Shown in pieces: positions 9,001 to 17,771 of a stretch of DNA of 64,000 nucleotides. Origin of the DNA: Paraburkholderia sp. BL10I2N1 (GTDB lineage Bacteria > Pseudomonadota > Gammaproteobacteria > Burkholderiales > Burkholderiaceae). The stretch lies in contig NZ_SNWA01000004.1 of the NCBI RefSeq assembly GCF_004361815.1, forward strand, positions 62,001 through 126,000, given 5' to 3'. The translations under genes were made by a program, and so were the position numbers. How positions within the stretch are numbered: position 1 is the stretch's first letter; each line of letters begins with the position of its first letter. The notes below the pieces were generated by a model, which saw nothing but the letters and a program-made list of their open reading frames with translations, was not told the origin of the DNA and did not search any database.

Positions 9001-9788
9001 GAATTTGCTCCGGGATGTGCTGCCGCGTTATCGAACAGACGTTGCTGCGCCAGCGCGGCGATCAACGCGGCGGTATCCGGCACCTTGACGCCCGCCTGGC
9101 GGGTCGGCGGATCGGTCAGGTCGACAATCCGCGTGCGAGGCGCAAGGTCGACGCCGAACGACCCGGCATCGATGGTTGTGAGCGGCTTCTGCTTTGCTTT
9201 GACGATGCTCGGCAGCGTGACGCGGCGCGGCTCGGCGAGACGCAGGTCGGCGCTGACGACAGCCGGTCCGTCCAGTTGCCAGATCGAGGTGCCGGCGTCG
9301 TCGCCGCAGGTGACCTGCCAGCGCGCGCCGTCTGCGCTCAGCGCGCTCGCGTTGAGTGCCTGGGGCCAGCCAAGCAGGGCGGCGAGCATTGCTGCGACAC
9401 CTCCGATGTCATCGTCGATCGCCTGCTTGCCGCACAGGACAAGACCGTATTCGTGCGTCGCCAGATGCGCGCAAAGCAGGCGCGCGACGGCGAGCGAATC
9501 GAGTGTCGCCGTGGCCGCGCCGGTATCGATCAGGATCGCATCATCCGCACCCATGGCGAGCGCGGTGCGCAGCACGTCCTGACTCGTCGCCAGTCCACAG
9601 GTGACGACCGTGACACGCGATGCGACGCCGGACTCCTTCAGTTGCAGTGCCTTTTCGACCGCACATTCGTCAAACGGATTGAGCGACATCTTCAGTCCGG
9701 CTGTGTCGATCGCGCCGTTCGCGTTGACCCGCACGCGCACATTCGCATCGACGACGCGCTTCACGGGAACCAGAATATTGATGGTCAT
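8997..9788 (-). CDS. etfB: Electron transfer flavoprotein beta subunit
   Basis: 263-aa beta subunit of ETF, binding AMP and contacting the partner dehydrogenase. Recognised from NILVPVKRVVDANVRVRV, LNPFDECAVEKALQLKE, the VLCGKQAIDDDIGGVAAMLAALLGWPQ stretch and the C-terminal PSIVKAKQKPL. GGAGA sits upstream of the ATG at 9788, 18 bases from the stop of the DAO-type gene. It shows moderate divergence from housekeeping EtfB patterns, consistent with a dedicated, pathway-specific ETF paralogue; that is an inference. Confidence 0.95.
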   Translation of the reverse strand: MTINILVPVKRVVDANVRVRVNANGAIDTAGLKMSLNPFDECAVEKALQLKESGVASRVTVVTCGLATSQDVLRTALAMGADDAILIDTGAATATLDSLAVARLLCAHLATHEYGLVLCGKQAIDDDIGGVAAMLAALLGWPQALNASALSADGARWQVTCGDDAGTSIWQLDGPAVVSADLRLAEPRRVTLPSIVKAKQKPLTTIDAGSFGVDLAPRTRIVDLTDPPTRQAGVKVPDTAALIAALAQQRLFDNAAAHPGANS

Positions 9789-9806
9789 GGGATGGGTCTC
9801 CTTCTA

Positions 9807-10991
9807 TCAGGACACGGCGCCAAGGCCATATTTGCCGACCAGTAACGCGCCGCTGGCGAACCGGTCGAGTGCGTACGGCGCGAGCGAGACATCGGTCGGC
9901 AGCCCGAGCGCATGCTGAGCGAGGATCTTGCCGATCCCGGGCGACAGCTTGAAACCGTGACCCGAAAAGCCGAAGCCGACCACCAGTCCTGCGATGTCAC
10001 CGACCTTGCCGAGAACCGGATTCCAGTCGGGGGTCACGTCGTAGACCCCGGTCCATGACGATGCCAGACCGGCGGTTTCGTAAGCTGGAAAGCGCTCGGC
10101 AACCTGCGCGCCCACTTCGCCGACGTAGTCGAGCGAGATATCGCCCTGTTCGGTTTCGGGCGTATTGAGGGTTTCGCCGACCACGCCTTCGGACACCAGC
10201 ATCTGACTGCCACCGTAGCTGCGGTAATACAGCATGCCGGCGGAGCCCAGATCCTTGAACGCGGGCATCTTGAACGTGTAGGCCGCTTCGCACTCGAGTG
10301 CGAGCACGGTGTGCCGCTCGGGCTTGACCGGTAGCGGGATGTCAATCCATCCGGCCAGTTCCGGCGTCCAGATGTTCTGCGTGCTGATCAGCGTGCCGCA
10401 GCTGAACGAGCCGGCGCTCGTGTTCACGCCGACGATCTTGCGGCCTTCCCGGACGAGCCCAGTGACCGTGACGCCTTCCATGATCTTCACGCCGCGTCGG
10501 CGGGCCGAGCGGGCAAAGCTGGTCGCGACCAGGTAAGCGTCGGCAAAGCCAGCTTCCGGCTCGAAGCCGATCAGGGCCGTGTCGTCGAACTGTGCGATCG
10601 GCAGGCGTTCACGCGCCTCTCCCCTGTCGAGCAGCTGGACCTCGATGTCCATGTCCTGCTGGGCGGCCAGTGACGCTCGCAGCGGCTCGAGCTTGTCGCC
10701 TTCCGGAGCGCAGATCATGTAGCCACACTTGACGAGACCGCACGATGCCTCGTCGTCGCCGACATATTCCGCGAAGTTGTTGAACGCCCACCAGGACGAC
10801 CTGGCGAGTTCTACGTTCTGGCGCACGGAGTAGTGTGTGCGCAGCAGCCCGGACGACTGCGACGTGGTGCCCGCGCCGATCGTGCCCTGTTCGAGAACGA
10901 GCACGCTGGTGGCACCGGATGCGGCGAGGTGGTGGGCGACCGACGCACCGATGACACCGGCGCCGATCACGACGAAGTCGTAGTGGCTCAT
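9807..10991 (-). CDS. FAD-dependent oxidoreductase (DAO family)
   Basis: 394-aa flavoprotein of the D-amino-acid oxidase/sarcosine oxidase beta superfamily. The FAD motif DFVVIGAGVIGASVAHHLAASG starts at residue 5, followed by GTTSQSSGLLRTHY (flavin-contact loop) and the C-terminal DVTPDWNPVLGKVGDIAGLVVGFGFSGHGFKLSPGIG typical of sarcosine/dimethylglycine-type oxidoreductases. It heads an operon with its own etfBA and ETF-QO, so it probably acts as a dehydrogenase passing electrons to ubiquinone rather than oxygen. Substrate is likely an N-methylated or secondary amino acid; the nearby glnT-glx operon fits, but this is inference. Transcribed divergently from a LysR gene. Confidence 0.9.
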   Translation of the reverse strand: MSHYDFVVIGAGVIGASVAHHLAASGATSVLVLEQGTIGAGTTSQSSGLLRTHYSVRQNVELARSSWWAFNNFAEYVGDDEASCGLVKCGYMICAPEGDKLEPLRASLAAQQDMDIEVQLLDRGEARERLPIAQFDDTALIGFEPEAGFADAYLVATSFARSARRRGVKIMEGVTVTGLVREGRKIVGVNTSAGSFSCGTLISTQNIWTPELAGWIDIPLPVKPERHTVLALECEAAYTFKMPAFKDLGSAGMLYYRSYGGSQMLVSEGVVGETLNTPETEQGDISLDYVGEVGAQVAERFPAYETAGLASSWTGVYDVTPDWNPVLGKVGDIAGLVVGFGFSGHGFKLSPGIGKILAQHALGLPTDVSLAPYALDRFASGALLVGKYGLGAVS

Positions 10992-11073
10992 GAAGACCTC
11001 TGGGGTGAACCTTGTGGGTGGGCCTTGGTACAGGCGATGGAGCTGATTCTAGGAAACCAGATCACACATCAAT

Positions 11074-11088
11074 TTTGTATTAGGCAAA
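11074..11088. promoter_or_regulatory. LysR-type binding box (T-N11-A)
   Basis: Inverted repeat TTTG-TATTAGG-CAAA in the divergent intergenic region between the DAO-type gene and the LysR gene. The inner T-N11-A dyad is the classical LysR-type recognition motif, and its placement suits control of both divergent transcripts. Confidence 0.6.
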
Positions 11089-11201
11089 CTTATGGAGAGC
11101 GGCCGCAATCGCTCATTCTGAGCGCTGGCGACGCGAGGACGCGCACTATGTGGCGTCGTCGCTGGCTGACTTGCGTAACGGACGACGGGAGTGGAGCACC
11201 G

Positions 11202-12167
11202 ATGAGACGAACCCAGACACCAATCGACTTGCGCGCGCTGCAGGCCTTCGTCGCCGTGTGCGAAACCGGCTCGATGACAGGCGCGGCGAAGCAGCTGGGC
11301 GTGAGCCAGAGCGCGATCAGCCAGTCTGTCTCCGCGCTTGAGCGGGACCAGGGCGTGGCGCTGTTCGATCGTGACAGCCGTCCGCCACGCCCGAATATCG
11401 CGGGACGTGCACTACTGGAACTGGCCGGGCCGCTTATCGAGCACGCGCAGATGGTCAGCACGCGGATCGGCGATGCGTCGCATGCCGGCAAGCTGCCGGT
11501 ACGGCTCGGCTGCGTCGATTCGTTTGCGGCGACCGTCGGGCCTGAGCTGATTCGCGCGGTGTCGGGATCGGCACGGCAGATTTCATTGTGGTCCGGGCTT
11601 ACGCCGGGCTTGAGCAAGCAGTTGCATGACCGTGAGATCGATGTGGCCGTGTGCACGCAGACCGTGTTGAGCGATGCGCGGATTGTCGAGGTGCCGCTCT
11701 TCTCCGAGGCCTTCGTCGTCGTGGTGGCACGCAGTCTCTTGAAGGAACGCAAGAACCTCGACTGGCGCACGCTGACTCTCGAAATGCCGATGATCCGATA
11801 CACCGCGCGTTCGGTCATCGGCCAGCAGGTCGAGCGCTTTGCACGTCACCTCGGCATCAACAGCGCGCGGCGCTACGAATTCGACGCAACCGATCCACTT
11901 CTCAGCCTCGTGGCAGCGAAGCTCGGCTTCGCCATCTCGACACCGCTATGCCTGTGGCAGGCACGCCATTATCTCGACGAGATTGCGGTACTTCCGTTGC
12001 CGCCGAGCCGGCTTGGGCGACGCGATTTCTTCATGCTGCACCGGCAGGGCGAGTGGGACGATTTTGCTGGCGAGATCGTCAATCTCACACGCGGCGTGCT
12101 GGATCATTCCATTCAACCTGCGTTGCGTCGAGCGCTGCCGCAGCTGCCAGAAGACGCACTTCGATAA
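11202..12167 (+). CDS. LysR-family transcriptional regulator
   Basis: 321-aa regulator. N-terminal winged helix-turn-helix (residues 6-68: LRALQAFVAVCETGSMTGAA, LGVSQSAISQSVSALERDQG, ALFDRDSRPPRPNIAG) and a periplasmic-binding-protein-like effector domain (95-300). The ATG at 11202 was chosen because of the purine-rich GGGAGTGGAG just before it; an open frame upstream carries no family-like sequence. It is divergent from the DAO-etfBA-hutD-ETF-QO operon with a T-N11-A box between them, so it is the likely activator of that operon. Confidence 0.93.
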   Translation: MRRTQTPIDLRALQAFVAVCETGSMTGAAKQLGVSQSAISQSVSALERDQGVALFDRDSRPPRPNIAGRALLELAGPLIEHAQMVSTRIGDASHAGKLPVRLGCVDSFAATVGPELIRAVSGSARQISLWSGLTPGLSKQLHDREIDVAVCTQTVLSDARIVEVPLFSEAFVVVVARSLLKERKNLDWRTLTLEMPMIRYTARSVIGQQVERFARHLGINSARRYEFDATDPLLSLVAAKLGFAISTPLCLWQARHYLDEIAVLPLPPSRLGRRDFFMLHRQGEWDDFAGEIVNLTRGVLDHSIQPALRRALPQLPEDALR

Positions 12168-12501
12168 TGCCGTTCAGTCGTCGACGAAAGCCTCTATTCA
12201 GCCAACGCATGCGACGCGTGCTGGAAGGCTCGTTGAGTGCATTAGCCGCGCTGTAATGTTCGAAAGGGTCATAAGTCCCGCTAATTGTTATTCATAACCG
12301 CTGTTGCCGTTTCAGTGCAGTGCCGCACCAGATGAACGATGTAAGCGCACCTCGGGAAAGCAGCACCCTGGTATTGGCGCAAAAAACAGGTGCCTGACAT
12401 GCGCCCAAAGTGTTTATCTGCAGGAACATTTGATTCATTTGGATAAACATGGCACGGAGGTTGCATAAGTATTGCTGTCGCGTGCCCAGCCGTTTTCATT
12501 T
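12168..12501. other. Gene-free stretch between convergent regulators
   Basis: 334 bases between the LysR gene and the convergent XRE-cupin gene. No supported coding sequence. It has an AT-richer core (about 12415-12480) with GTTGCATAA at 12460-12468, a nonamer that recurs in the divergent XRE/glnT promoter at 13186-13194. No clear terminator hairpin was found. Confidence 0.4.
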
Positions 12502-13104
12502 TCAGTCGGGAGCCGTCTGCGGGTAGACGAAGATCGACAGGAACTGGATGGGTGTTTTGATCAGGCGCTCCGGTCCATGCGGAATTTCTCCCTGGAAGGT
12601 CAGGGTGTCGCCGGGGTGGAGGATGTAGGTTTGCTGGCCGTGCCGATATTCGATCACGCCTTTGAGCATGTGGATGAATTCGGTGCCTGGATGCTCGAAT
12701 ACAGGAAAGCGTTCGGCCTCGTCCTCCATCGTGATCAGAAACGGTTCGAAGACTTTTCTCGGACCCTGGTCATAGGCAAGCAGGTGGTAGGTATGGCCGC
12801 GTTTGGTGCCTTTGCGGACCACCTCCATGCCGGCGCCTTTCTTGACCAGCTGGGCGCCGCCCTGGGGCACGTCGAAGTTGCGAAACAGAGTGGAGAGTGA
12901 AACGCCCAGCGCCTGCGCAATTCGGTTGAGGACGTCGAGCCCGGTAGAGGTTTGTGCGTTCTCGATCTTCGAGAGCATGCCGCGGCTGATTCCGGCCTGT
13001 TCCGAAACCTGCGCGATGGTCAATCCATGGCGCTGGCGAAGTTCGCGGATGGTAGCGCCCAGGTAGCGTTCGAGTGGAGTTTTGCTGTCGTCCCCGTTCT
13101 GCAT
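12502..13104 (-). CDS. XRE-cupin transcriptional regulator
   Basis: 200-aa cytoplasmic regulator. Residues 10-65 are an XRE helix-turn-helix (IRELRQRHGLTIAQVSEQAGISRGMLSKIENAQTS), and residues 110-190 a cupin sensor domain (VFEHPGTEFIHMLKGVIEYRHG, YILHPGDTLTFQGEIPHGPERL). The layout matches PuuR-type regulators of amine and polyamine catabolism. I prefer the ATG at 13104, with CGAGG seven bases upstream; an ATG at 13143 would add 13 residues. It is divergent from glnT-glxBCD and is probably their local regulator, sensing a small amine or amino acid through the cupin. Confidence 0.92.
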   Translation of the reverse strand: MQNGDDSKTPLERYLGATIRELRQRHGLTIAQVSEQAGISRGMLSKIENAQTSTGLDVLNRIAQALGVSLSTLFRNFDVPQGGAQLVKKGAGMEVVRKGTKRGHTYHLLAYDQGPRKVFEPFLITMEDEAERFPVFEHPGTEFIHMLKGVIEYRHGQQTYILHPGDTLTFQGEIPHGPERLIKTPIQFLSIFVYPQTAPD

Positions 13105-13167
13105 GATCGGCCTCGTTAAAGATGGGAGGGTATCAGATTGCATCTGCGCAGGTGCGCGCAGAAAGTT

Positions 13168-13213
13168 GCATGTAGGGAATCATTGTTGCATAACAATAAA
13201 TTCGCCTACATGC
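13168..13213. promoter_or_regulatory. Nested dyads in XRE/glnT divergent promoter
   Basis: Outer arms GCATGTAGG (13168-13176) and CCTACATGC (13205-13213) are perfect 9-bp inverted repeats. Inside lies ATTGTT-GCAT-AACAAT (13182-13197), centred within one base of the outer dyad. Lying between the divergent regulator and glnT, this is a strong candidate operator for the XRE-cupin protein. Confidence 0.55.
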
Positions 13214-13328
13214 CGCAGACAAGCTTGAAGCACGCCGGAGCCGGCTGCTTGAGGTTGTCGTGAGCGGGGCCATGCGACAGCGCATGGCTTCTCAAAACCA
13301 GCGAAAGATGGTGTTGCAAGGAGTATTG

Positions 13329-14717
13329 ATGAACCTGAACGATGCGAACAAGCTACCGCTCAATGAGCTTGGAAGCGTGCCCCGATTCAGTTCGGCGGAA
13401 GAGGCGCAGGACTACTTGACACAGCAGGGCGTGAAGTACGTGCTCGCGCAATTCGTCGATATTCACGGTGTTGCGAAAGCGAAGTCGGTGCCGGTGGCGC
13501 ATCTCAAGGGCGTGCTGAAGGCAGGCGCGGGCTTTGCGGGGTTTGCGATCTGGGGTGTCGGGATCGAGCCGAACGGGCCCGACTATATGGCAGTGGGCGA
13601 TCTGTCGACGTTGACGCCGGTGCCATGGCAACCCGGCATCGCGCGGATCGTTTGCGATGGACATGTTCAAGGCAAACCCTGGGCGTTCGATTCGCGCGTC
13701 ACGCTGAAAAAACAGGTGACCCGGCTGACCGAACGTGGCTGGACGCTGTTCACAGGACTCGAGCCGGAATTCTCGTTGCTCAGGCGCTCGGTGTCCGGCA
13801 GCATCGAGCCGTGCGATCCGACCGATACGCTGGCGAAACCCTGCTATGACTACAAGGGCCTGTCGCGCACCCGCGCTTTCCTCGAGAAGCTGACTGAATC
13901 GATGCGCGCCGTGGGCATCGATGTCTATCAGATCGACCATGAAGACGCGAACGGACAGTTCGAAATCAACTACACGTACACCGATTGCCTGACGTCCTGC
14001 GATCACTACGTGTTCTTCAAGATGGCGGCCTCGGAGATTGCCAGCGACCTGGGCCTTATCTGCTCGTTCATGCCGAAGCCCTTCGCGAATCGCCCGGGTA
14101 ACGGCATGCATATGCATATGTCGATCGGCGACGGCGAGCGCAATCTGTTCTCGGACCGGAGCGATCCGACCGGCATGGGGCTATCGAAGATGGCCTATCA
14201 CTTCACGGCGGGTCTGCTTGCGCACGCGCCCGCGCTGACCGCGCTTTGCAATCCGACAGTGAACTCCTACAAGCGGCTCGTCGTGGGCCGTTCGCTGACC
14301 GGGGCAACGTGGGCGCCTGCCTACATCAGTTATGGCGACAACAACCGCTCGACCATGGTTCGAGTGCCGGGCGAGCGCATCGAATTGAGGTTGCCCGATG
14401 GTTCATGCAATCCGTATCTGGCCACCGCTGCGGTCATCGCCGCGGGACTCGACGGCATCGATCGCGAACTGTCGGCGGGCGAACCGGCCAACGAGAACCT
14501 CTACGAGTGGTCGCAGGACAAGCTGAAGGAACACGGCATTGGCGTGTTGCCGCAAAACCTGGAACAGGCGCTGGACGCGCTGGAGAGCGACCGCTTGATC
14601 TGCGACGCGCTGGGCCCCGTTGCCGACGAGTTCCTCAAGCTCAAGAGGATGGAGTGGCTCGAATACATGCGTCACGTATCGGATTGGGAACTGAAGAGTT
14701 ACCTGGAATTTTTCTAA
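13329..14717 (+). CDS. glnT: Glutamine synthetase-like ligase, type III GlnT (or GMAS)
   Basis: 462-aa ATP-dependent glutamate-amine ligase of the GlnT branch. Start at the ATG behind AAGGAG. Family features: [13 protein letters not shown] (metal-binding Glu), [16 protein letters not shown] (metal/glutamate site), [19 protein letters not shown] (metal His), [10 protein letters not shown] and [21 protein letters not shown] (ATP/glutamate Arg and Glu). Proteins of this branch are either ammonia ligases or gamma-glutamylmethylamide synthetases of the N-methylglutamate pathway; the adjacent glxBCD genes occur with both. First gene of an operon that continues through an amino-acid permease; divergent from the XRE-cupin regulator. 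Confidence 0.92.
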   Translation: MNLNDANKLPLNELGSVPRFSSAEEAQDYLTQQGVKYVLAQFVDIHGVAKAKSVPVAHLKGVLKAGAGFAGFAIWGVGIEPNGPDYMAVGDLSTLTPVPWQPGIARIVCDGHVQGKPWAFDSRVTLKKQVTRLTERGWTLFTGLEPEFSLLRRSVSGSIEPCDPTDTLAKPCYDYKGLSRTRAFLEKLTESMRAVGIDVYQIDHEDANGQFEINYTYTDCLTSCDHYVFFKMAASEIASDLGLICSFMPKPFANRPGNGMHMHMSIGDGERNLFSDRSDPTGMGLSKMAYHFTAGLLAHAPALTALCNPTVNSYKRLVVGRSLTGATWAPAYISYGDNNRSTMVRVPGERIELRLPDGSCNPYLATAAVIAAGLDGIDRELSAGEPANENLYEWSQDKLKEHGIGVLPQNLEQALDALESDRLICDALGPVADEFLKLKRMEWLEYMRHVSDWELKSYLEFF

Positions 14718-14728
14718 GGAGAATCAAC

Positions 14729-15637
14729 ATGTGCGGAATCGTAGGTCTGCTGGTGAAGACCCCGGCACTACGCGAGCGCCTCGGCCAACTGATGGTGCCA
14801 ATGCTGATCGGCATGACAGAGCGAGGACCGGATTCGGCCGGACTCGCGGTGTTCGGCCAGTCCATCGAAGCAAGCCAGCGCAAGCTGAGTGTGTATTCAG
14901 GCTTCACCGACGAAGGGAGCCGGTTCGACTGGCAGCGGCTGTTGTCGACGCTCAATGCAGCGATGGACGTCACGGCGCGCATCGAAGCCAAAGCGAATCA
15001 CGCCGTTCTAACGGTGCAGGGCGATCCTGAGGTCGTGAAGCAGTGGCTGCGCGAAAACTATCCGAAGCTCTATCTGCTGTCGACGGGGCGCTCGATCGAT
15101 CTTTACAAGGACATTGGGTCGCCGGCCGAAGTGGCGCAACGCTACGAATTCTCGGACCTGAAGGGCTCGCATCTGGTTGGCCATACCCGCATGGCGACCG
15201 AATCGGCCGTGACGCCGGACCGCGCGCATCCGTTCACGGCCGGGGAAGACTTTTGCCTCGTGCACAACGGCTCGTTGTCGAATGCACACGGTGTGCGCCG
15301 CAAGCTCGAGCCCCAAGGCATTCATTTCGACACGGACAACGACACGGAAGCGGCATGCCGCTTTCTGGAATGGCGCCTGCGTGAAGGCGACGAGTTGCCG
15401 GTCGCACTGCAAAAGGGTTTCGAAGAGCTCGATGGCTTTTATACCTTCCTGATGGGCACGCCGACTGAGCTTGCCCTGATCCGCGATCCGTTCGCCTGCA
15501 AGCCTGCGGTCGTCGCGGAGAACGACGACTACGTGGCGATCGCATCCGAGTTCCGCTCGCTCGCCCACCTGCCGGACATCAGGAACGCGAAGGTATTCGA
15601 ACCCGCACCCGAGGAGATGTATGTATGGAAAGCATGA
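14729..15637 (+). CDS. glxB: GlxB-type class II glutamine amidotransferase
   Basis: 302-aa Ntn-hydrolase of the PurF/GltB amidotransferase type. Cys2 (MCGIVGLL) becomes the N-terminal nucleophile after Met removal; GHTRMATESAVTPDRAHPF and LVHNGSLSN are the glutamine-pocket and oxyanion motifs. Corresponds to the N-terminal module of glutamate synthase made as a separate protein (GlxB, or MgsA in the N-methylglutamate pathway). AAGGAG precedes the ATG, 11 bases after glnT, and its end overlaps glxC by 13 bases. It would release ammonia, or hydrolyse a gamma-glutamyl amide, for the FMN subunit. Confidence 0.92.
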   Translation: MCGIVGLLVKTPALRERLGQLMVPMLIGMTERGPDSAGLAVFGQSIEASQRKLSVYSGFTDEGSRFDWQRLLSTLNAAMDVTARIEAKANHAVLTVQGDPEVVKQWLRENYPKLYLLSTGRSIDLYKDIGSPAEVAQRYEFSDLKGSHLVGHTRMATESAVTPDRAHPFTAGEDFCLVHNGSLSNAHGVRRKLEPQGIHFDTDNDTEAACRFLEWRLREGDELPVALQKGFEELDGFYTFLMGTPTELALIRDPFACKPAVVAENDDYVAIASEFRSLAHLPDIRNAKVFEPAPEEMYVWKA

Positions 15638-16314
15638 CGTTTGACCTTGAGCGCTCATCGGTACGGGAACTCAACCAGTTCCTGCACGGCAAGGCCGAAG
15701 AACTCGAAGGCCTTCAGGTGACAGTCGCCACGCCCGACGGCGCACACAACATCGCGGTTGGCGTGGACGCGCATGTTCAGGTCACGGTTGAGGGGCACGC
15801 CGGCTACTACGCTGGCGGCATGAACAAACACGCGACGATCGTGATCCAAGGGAGCGCCGGAACGGGTGTCGCCGAAAACATGATGAGCGGCAAGGTGCAC
15901 GTCAAGGGCTTTGCGTCGAACGGGGCGGGCGCTTCCGCTCACGGCGGCCTGCTGGTGATCGACGCCGACGCTGGTTTGCGCTGCGGCATCTCCCTGAAGG
16001 GCGGCGACATCGTGGTGGGCGGTTCAGTGGGTAGCTTTTCGGCCTTTATGGCGCAAGCCGGCCGCATGGTGATCTGCGGCGACGCCGGTGACGCGCTCGG
16101 CGATTCGCTCTACGAGGCCGTGCTGTATGTGCGAGGCGAAGTGAAGTCGCTGGGTGCAGACGCGCAGTTCGAGCCGATGACCGAGACGGACGTTGCCGCG
16201 GTGGGCGACCTGCTTCGCGCGGCCGGGTTGAACCACGACCCCAGGTCTTTCAGGCGCATCGCTTCGGCGCGCACGCTCTACCACTGGAACGCCGACGCGA
16301 ACCAGGAATACTGA
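15625..16314 (+). CDS. glxC: GlxC, glutamate synthase GXGXG-domain subunit
   Basis: 229-aa protein equal to the C-terminal right-handed beta-helix (GXGXG) module of GltB. Repeating glycine turns are visible: GHAGYYAGGMNKHATIVIQGSAGTGVAENMM, GNGAG-like turns, GGDIVVGGSVGSFSAFMAQAG, ICGDAGDALGDSLYEA. In glutamate synthase this module is structural and shapes the ammonia path; MgsB in the N-methylglutamate pathway is the same unit. Overlap with glxB and 26-base spacing to glxD support one complex. Confidence 0.93.
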   Translation: MESMTFDLERSSVRELNQFLHGKAEELEGLQVTVATPDGAHNIAVGVDAHVQVTVEGHAGYYAGGMNKHATIVIQGSAGTGVAENMMSGKVHVKGFASNGAGASAHGGLLVIDADAGLRCGISLKGGDIVVGGSVGSFSAFMAQAGRMVICGDAGDALGDSLYEAVLYVRGEVKSLGADAQFEPMTETDVAAVGDLLRAAGLNHDPRSFRRIASARTLYHWNADANQEY

Positions 16315-16340
16315 ACACCACGCTCATCGAGAAGGTCCCC

Positions 16341-17705
16341 ATGGAAGCCAAACCTGTTCACTTCGCACGCTTGCAGCAAGAAGAGTCGCAAGGCTACGAC
16401 CGCAAGACGATCGACTACATTCACGCGGCCGCCCAGCGTGGTCTTTATGAAATCCGCGGCCTCGGCGCGAAGCGCCGCGTGCCGCACTTCGACGATCTGC
16501 TGTTTCTCGGCGCGTCGCTCTCGCGTTACCCGCTTGAGGGCTATCGCGAGAAGTGCGTGACCCAGACGGTGCTCGGTACGCGCTTCGCAACGAAGCCCGT
16601 CGTGCTCGACATCCCCATCACGATTGCGGGGATGAGCTTCGGCGCATTGTCGGCTTCCGTGAAGGAAGCGTTGGGCCAGGCGGCGACGTCGATGGGCACC
16701 TCGACCACGACCGGCGACGGCGGCATGACGCAGGAGGAGCGCCGTTCATCGAAGACGCTTGTGTATCAATGTCTGCCGTCGCGTTACGGTTTCAATCCAG
16801 ACGACGTGCGCCGCGCGGATGCTATCGAGATCGTGATCGGACAGGGCGCGAAGCCGGGCGGCGGCGGCATGCTGCTGGGCCAGAAGGTGAACCCGCGCGT
16901 CGCCGCAATGCGCACATTGCCAGCGGGTGTCGATCAGCGCTCGGCCAGTCGCCATCCGGACTGGACCGGCCCCGACGATCTCGCGATCAAGATCAAGGAG
17001 TTGCGCGAAATTACCGATTGGGAAAAGCCCATCTACGTAAAGGTCGGCGCGACGCGAACCTTCAACGACGTCAAGCTGGCCGTGCATGCGGGCGCCGACG
17101 TTGTGGTTATCGATGGCATGCAGGGCGGTACGGCGGCCACGCAGACCTGCTTTATCGAGAACGTCGGCATTCCGACGCTTGCAGCAGTGCGCCAGGCTGT
17201 CGATGCGCTCGAAGACCTCAACATGAAGGGCACCGTGCAGCTGATCGTGTCAGGCGGCATTCGCACCGGCGCCGACGTGGCCAAGGCACTTGCAATGGGT
17301 GCCGACGCTGTTGCGATTGGTCAAGGCATTCTGATGGCTCTGGGGTGCAACAGCAATACGTATTCCCAGAACGGTGCGCTGCATTCGGCCGCCGCAGATT
17401 ACGCCACGCTCAACACGTCCCCGGGATTTTGCCACCACTGCCATACCGGCAAGTGTCCGGTCGGCGTGACGACCCAGGATCCCGTGCTTGAACAGCGCGT
17501 GCAGGCGGAGGAGGGTTCGCGTCGTGTGCGCAACTATCTCAAGACCTTGAACATGGAATTGACGACGATCGCTCGCGCGTGTGGCAAGCAGAACGTGCAT
17601 CACCTCGAACCGGAGGATCTGGTTGCGCTGACCGTTGAAGCGGCGGCGATGGCCCGCATTCCGCTTGCCGGTACGTCGTGGATTCCCGGGCACACCCCTT
17701 ATTGA
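16341..17705 (+). CDS. glxD: GlxD, FMN-binding glutamate synthase-type subunit
   Basis: 454-aa FMN/iron-sulfur subunit corresponding to the central and FMN modules of GltB. Seen: PITIAGMSFGALS, STTTGDGGMTQEER, GQGAKPGGGGMLLGQKV, YVKVGATRTFNDVKLAVHAGADVVVIDGMQGGTAA, IVSGGIRTGADVAKALAMGADAVAIG, then the cluster ligands CHHCHTGKCPVG for a [3Fe-4S] centre. With GlxB and GlxC it makes glutamate, or N-methylglutamate when methylamine is the substrate (MgsC). GAAGG lies upstream of the ATG. Which substrate is used cannot be told from sequence. Confidence 0.94.
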   Translation: MEAKPVHFARLQQEESQGYDRKTIDYIHAAAQRGLYEIRGLGAKRRVPHFDDLLFLGASLSRYPLEGYREKCVTQTVLGTRFATKPVVLDIPITIAGMSFGALSASVKEALGQAATSMGTSTTTGDGGMTQEERRSSKTLVYQCLPSRYGFNPDDVRRADAIEIVIGQGAKPGGGGMLLGQKVNPRVAAMRTLPAGVDQRSASRHPDWTGPDDLAIKIKELREITDWEKPIYVKVGATRTFNDVKLAVHAGADVVVIDGMQGGTAATQTCFIENVGIPTLAAVRQAVDALEDLNMKGTVQLIVSGGIRTGADVAKALAMGADAVAIGQGILMALGCNSNTYSQNGALHSAAADYATLNTSPGFCHHCHTGKCPVGVTTQDPVLEQRVQAEEGSRRVRNYLKTLNMELTTIARACGKQNVHHLEPEDLVALTVEAAAMARIPLAGTSWIPGHTPY

Positions 17706-17771
17706 GCGTCTTTGTTTCCCGTTTCTGGCTCAACGTATTTTCATTCGCATCGATCGACAGGAGAATCCAGC

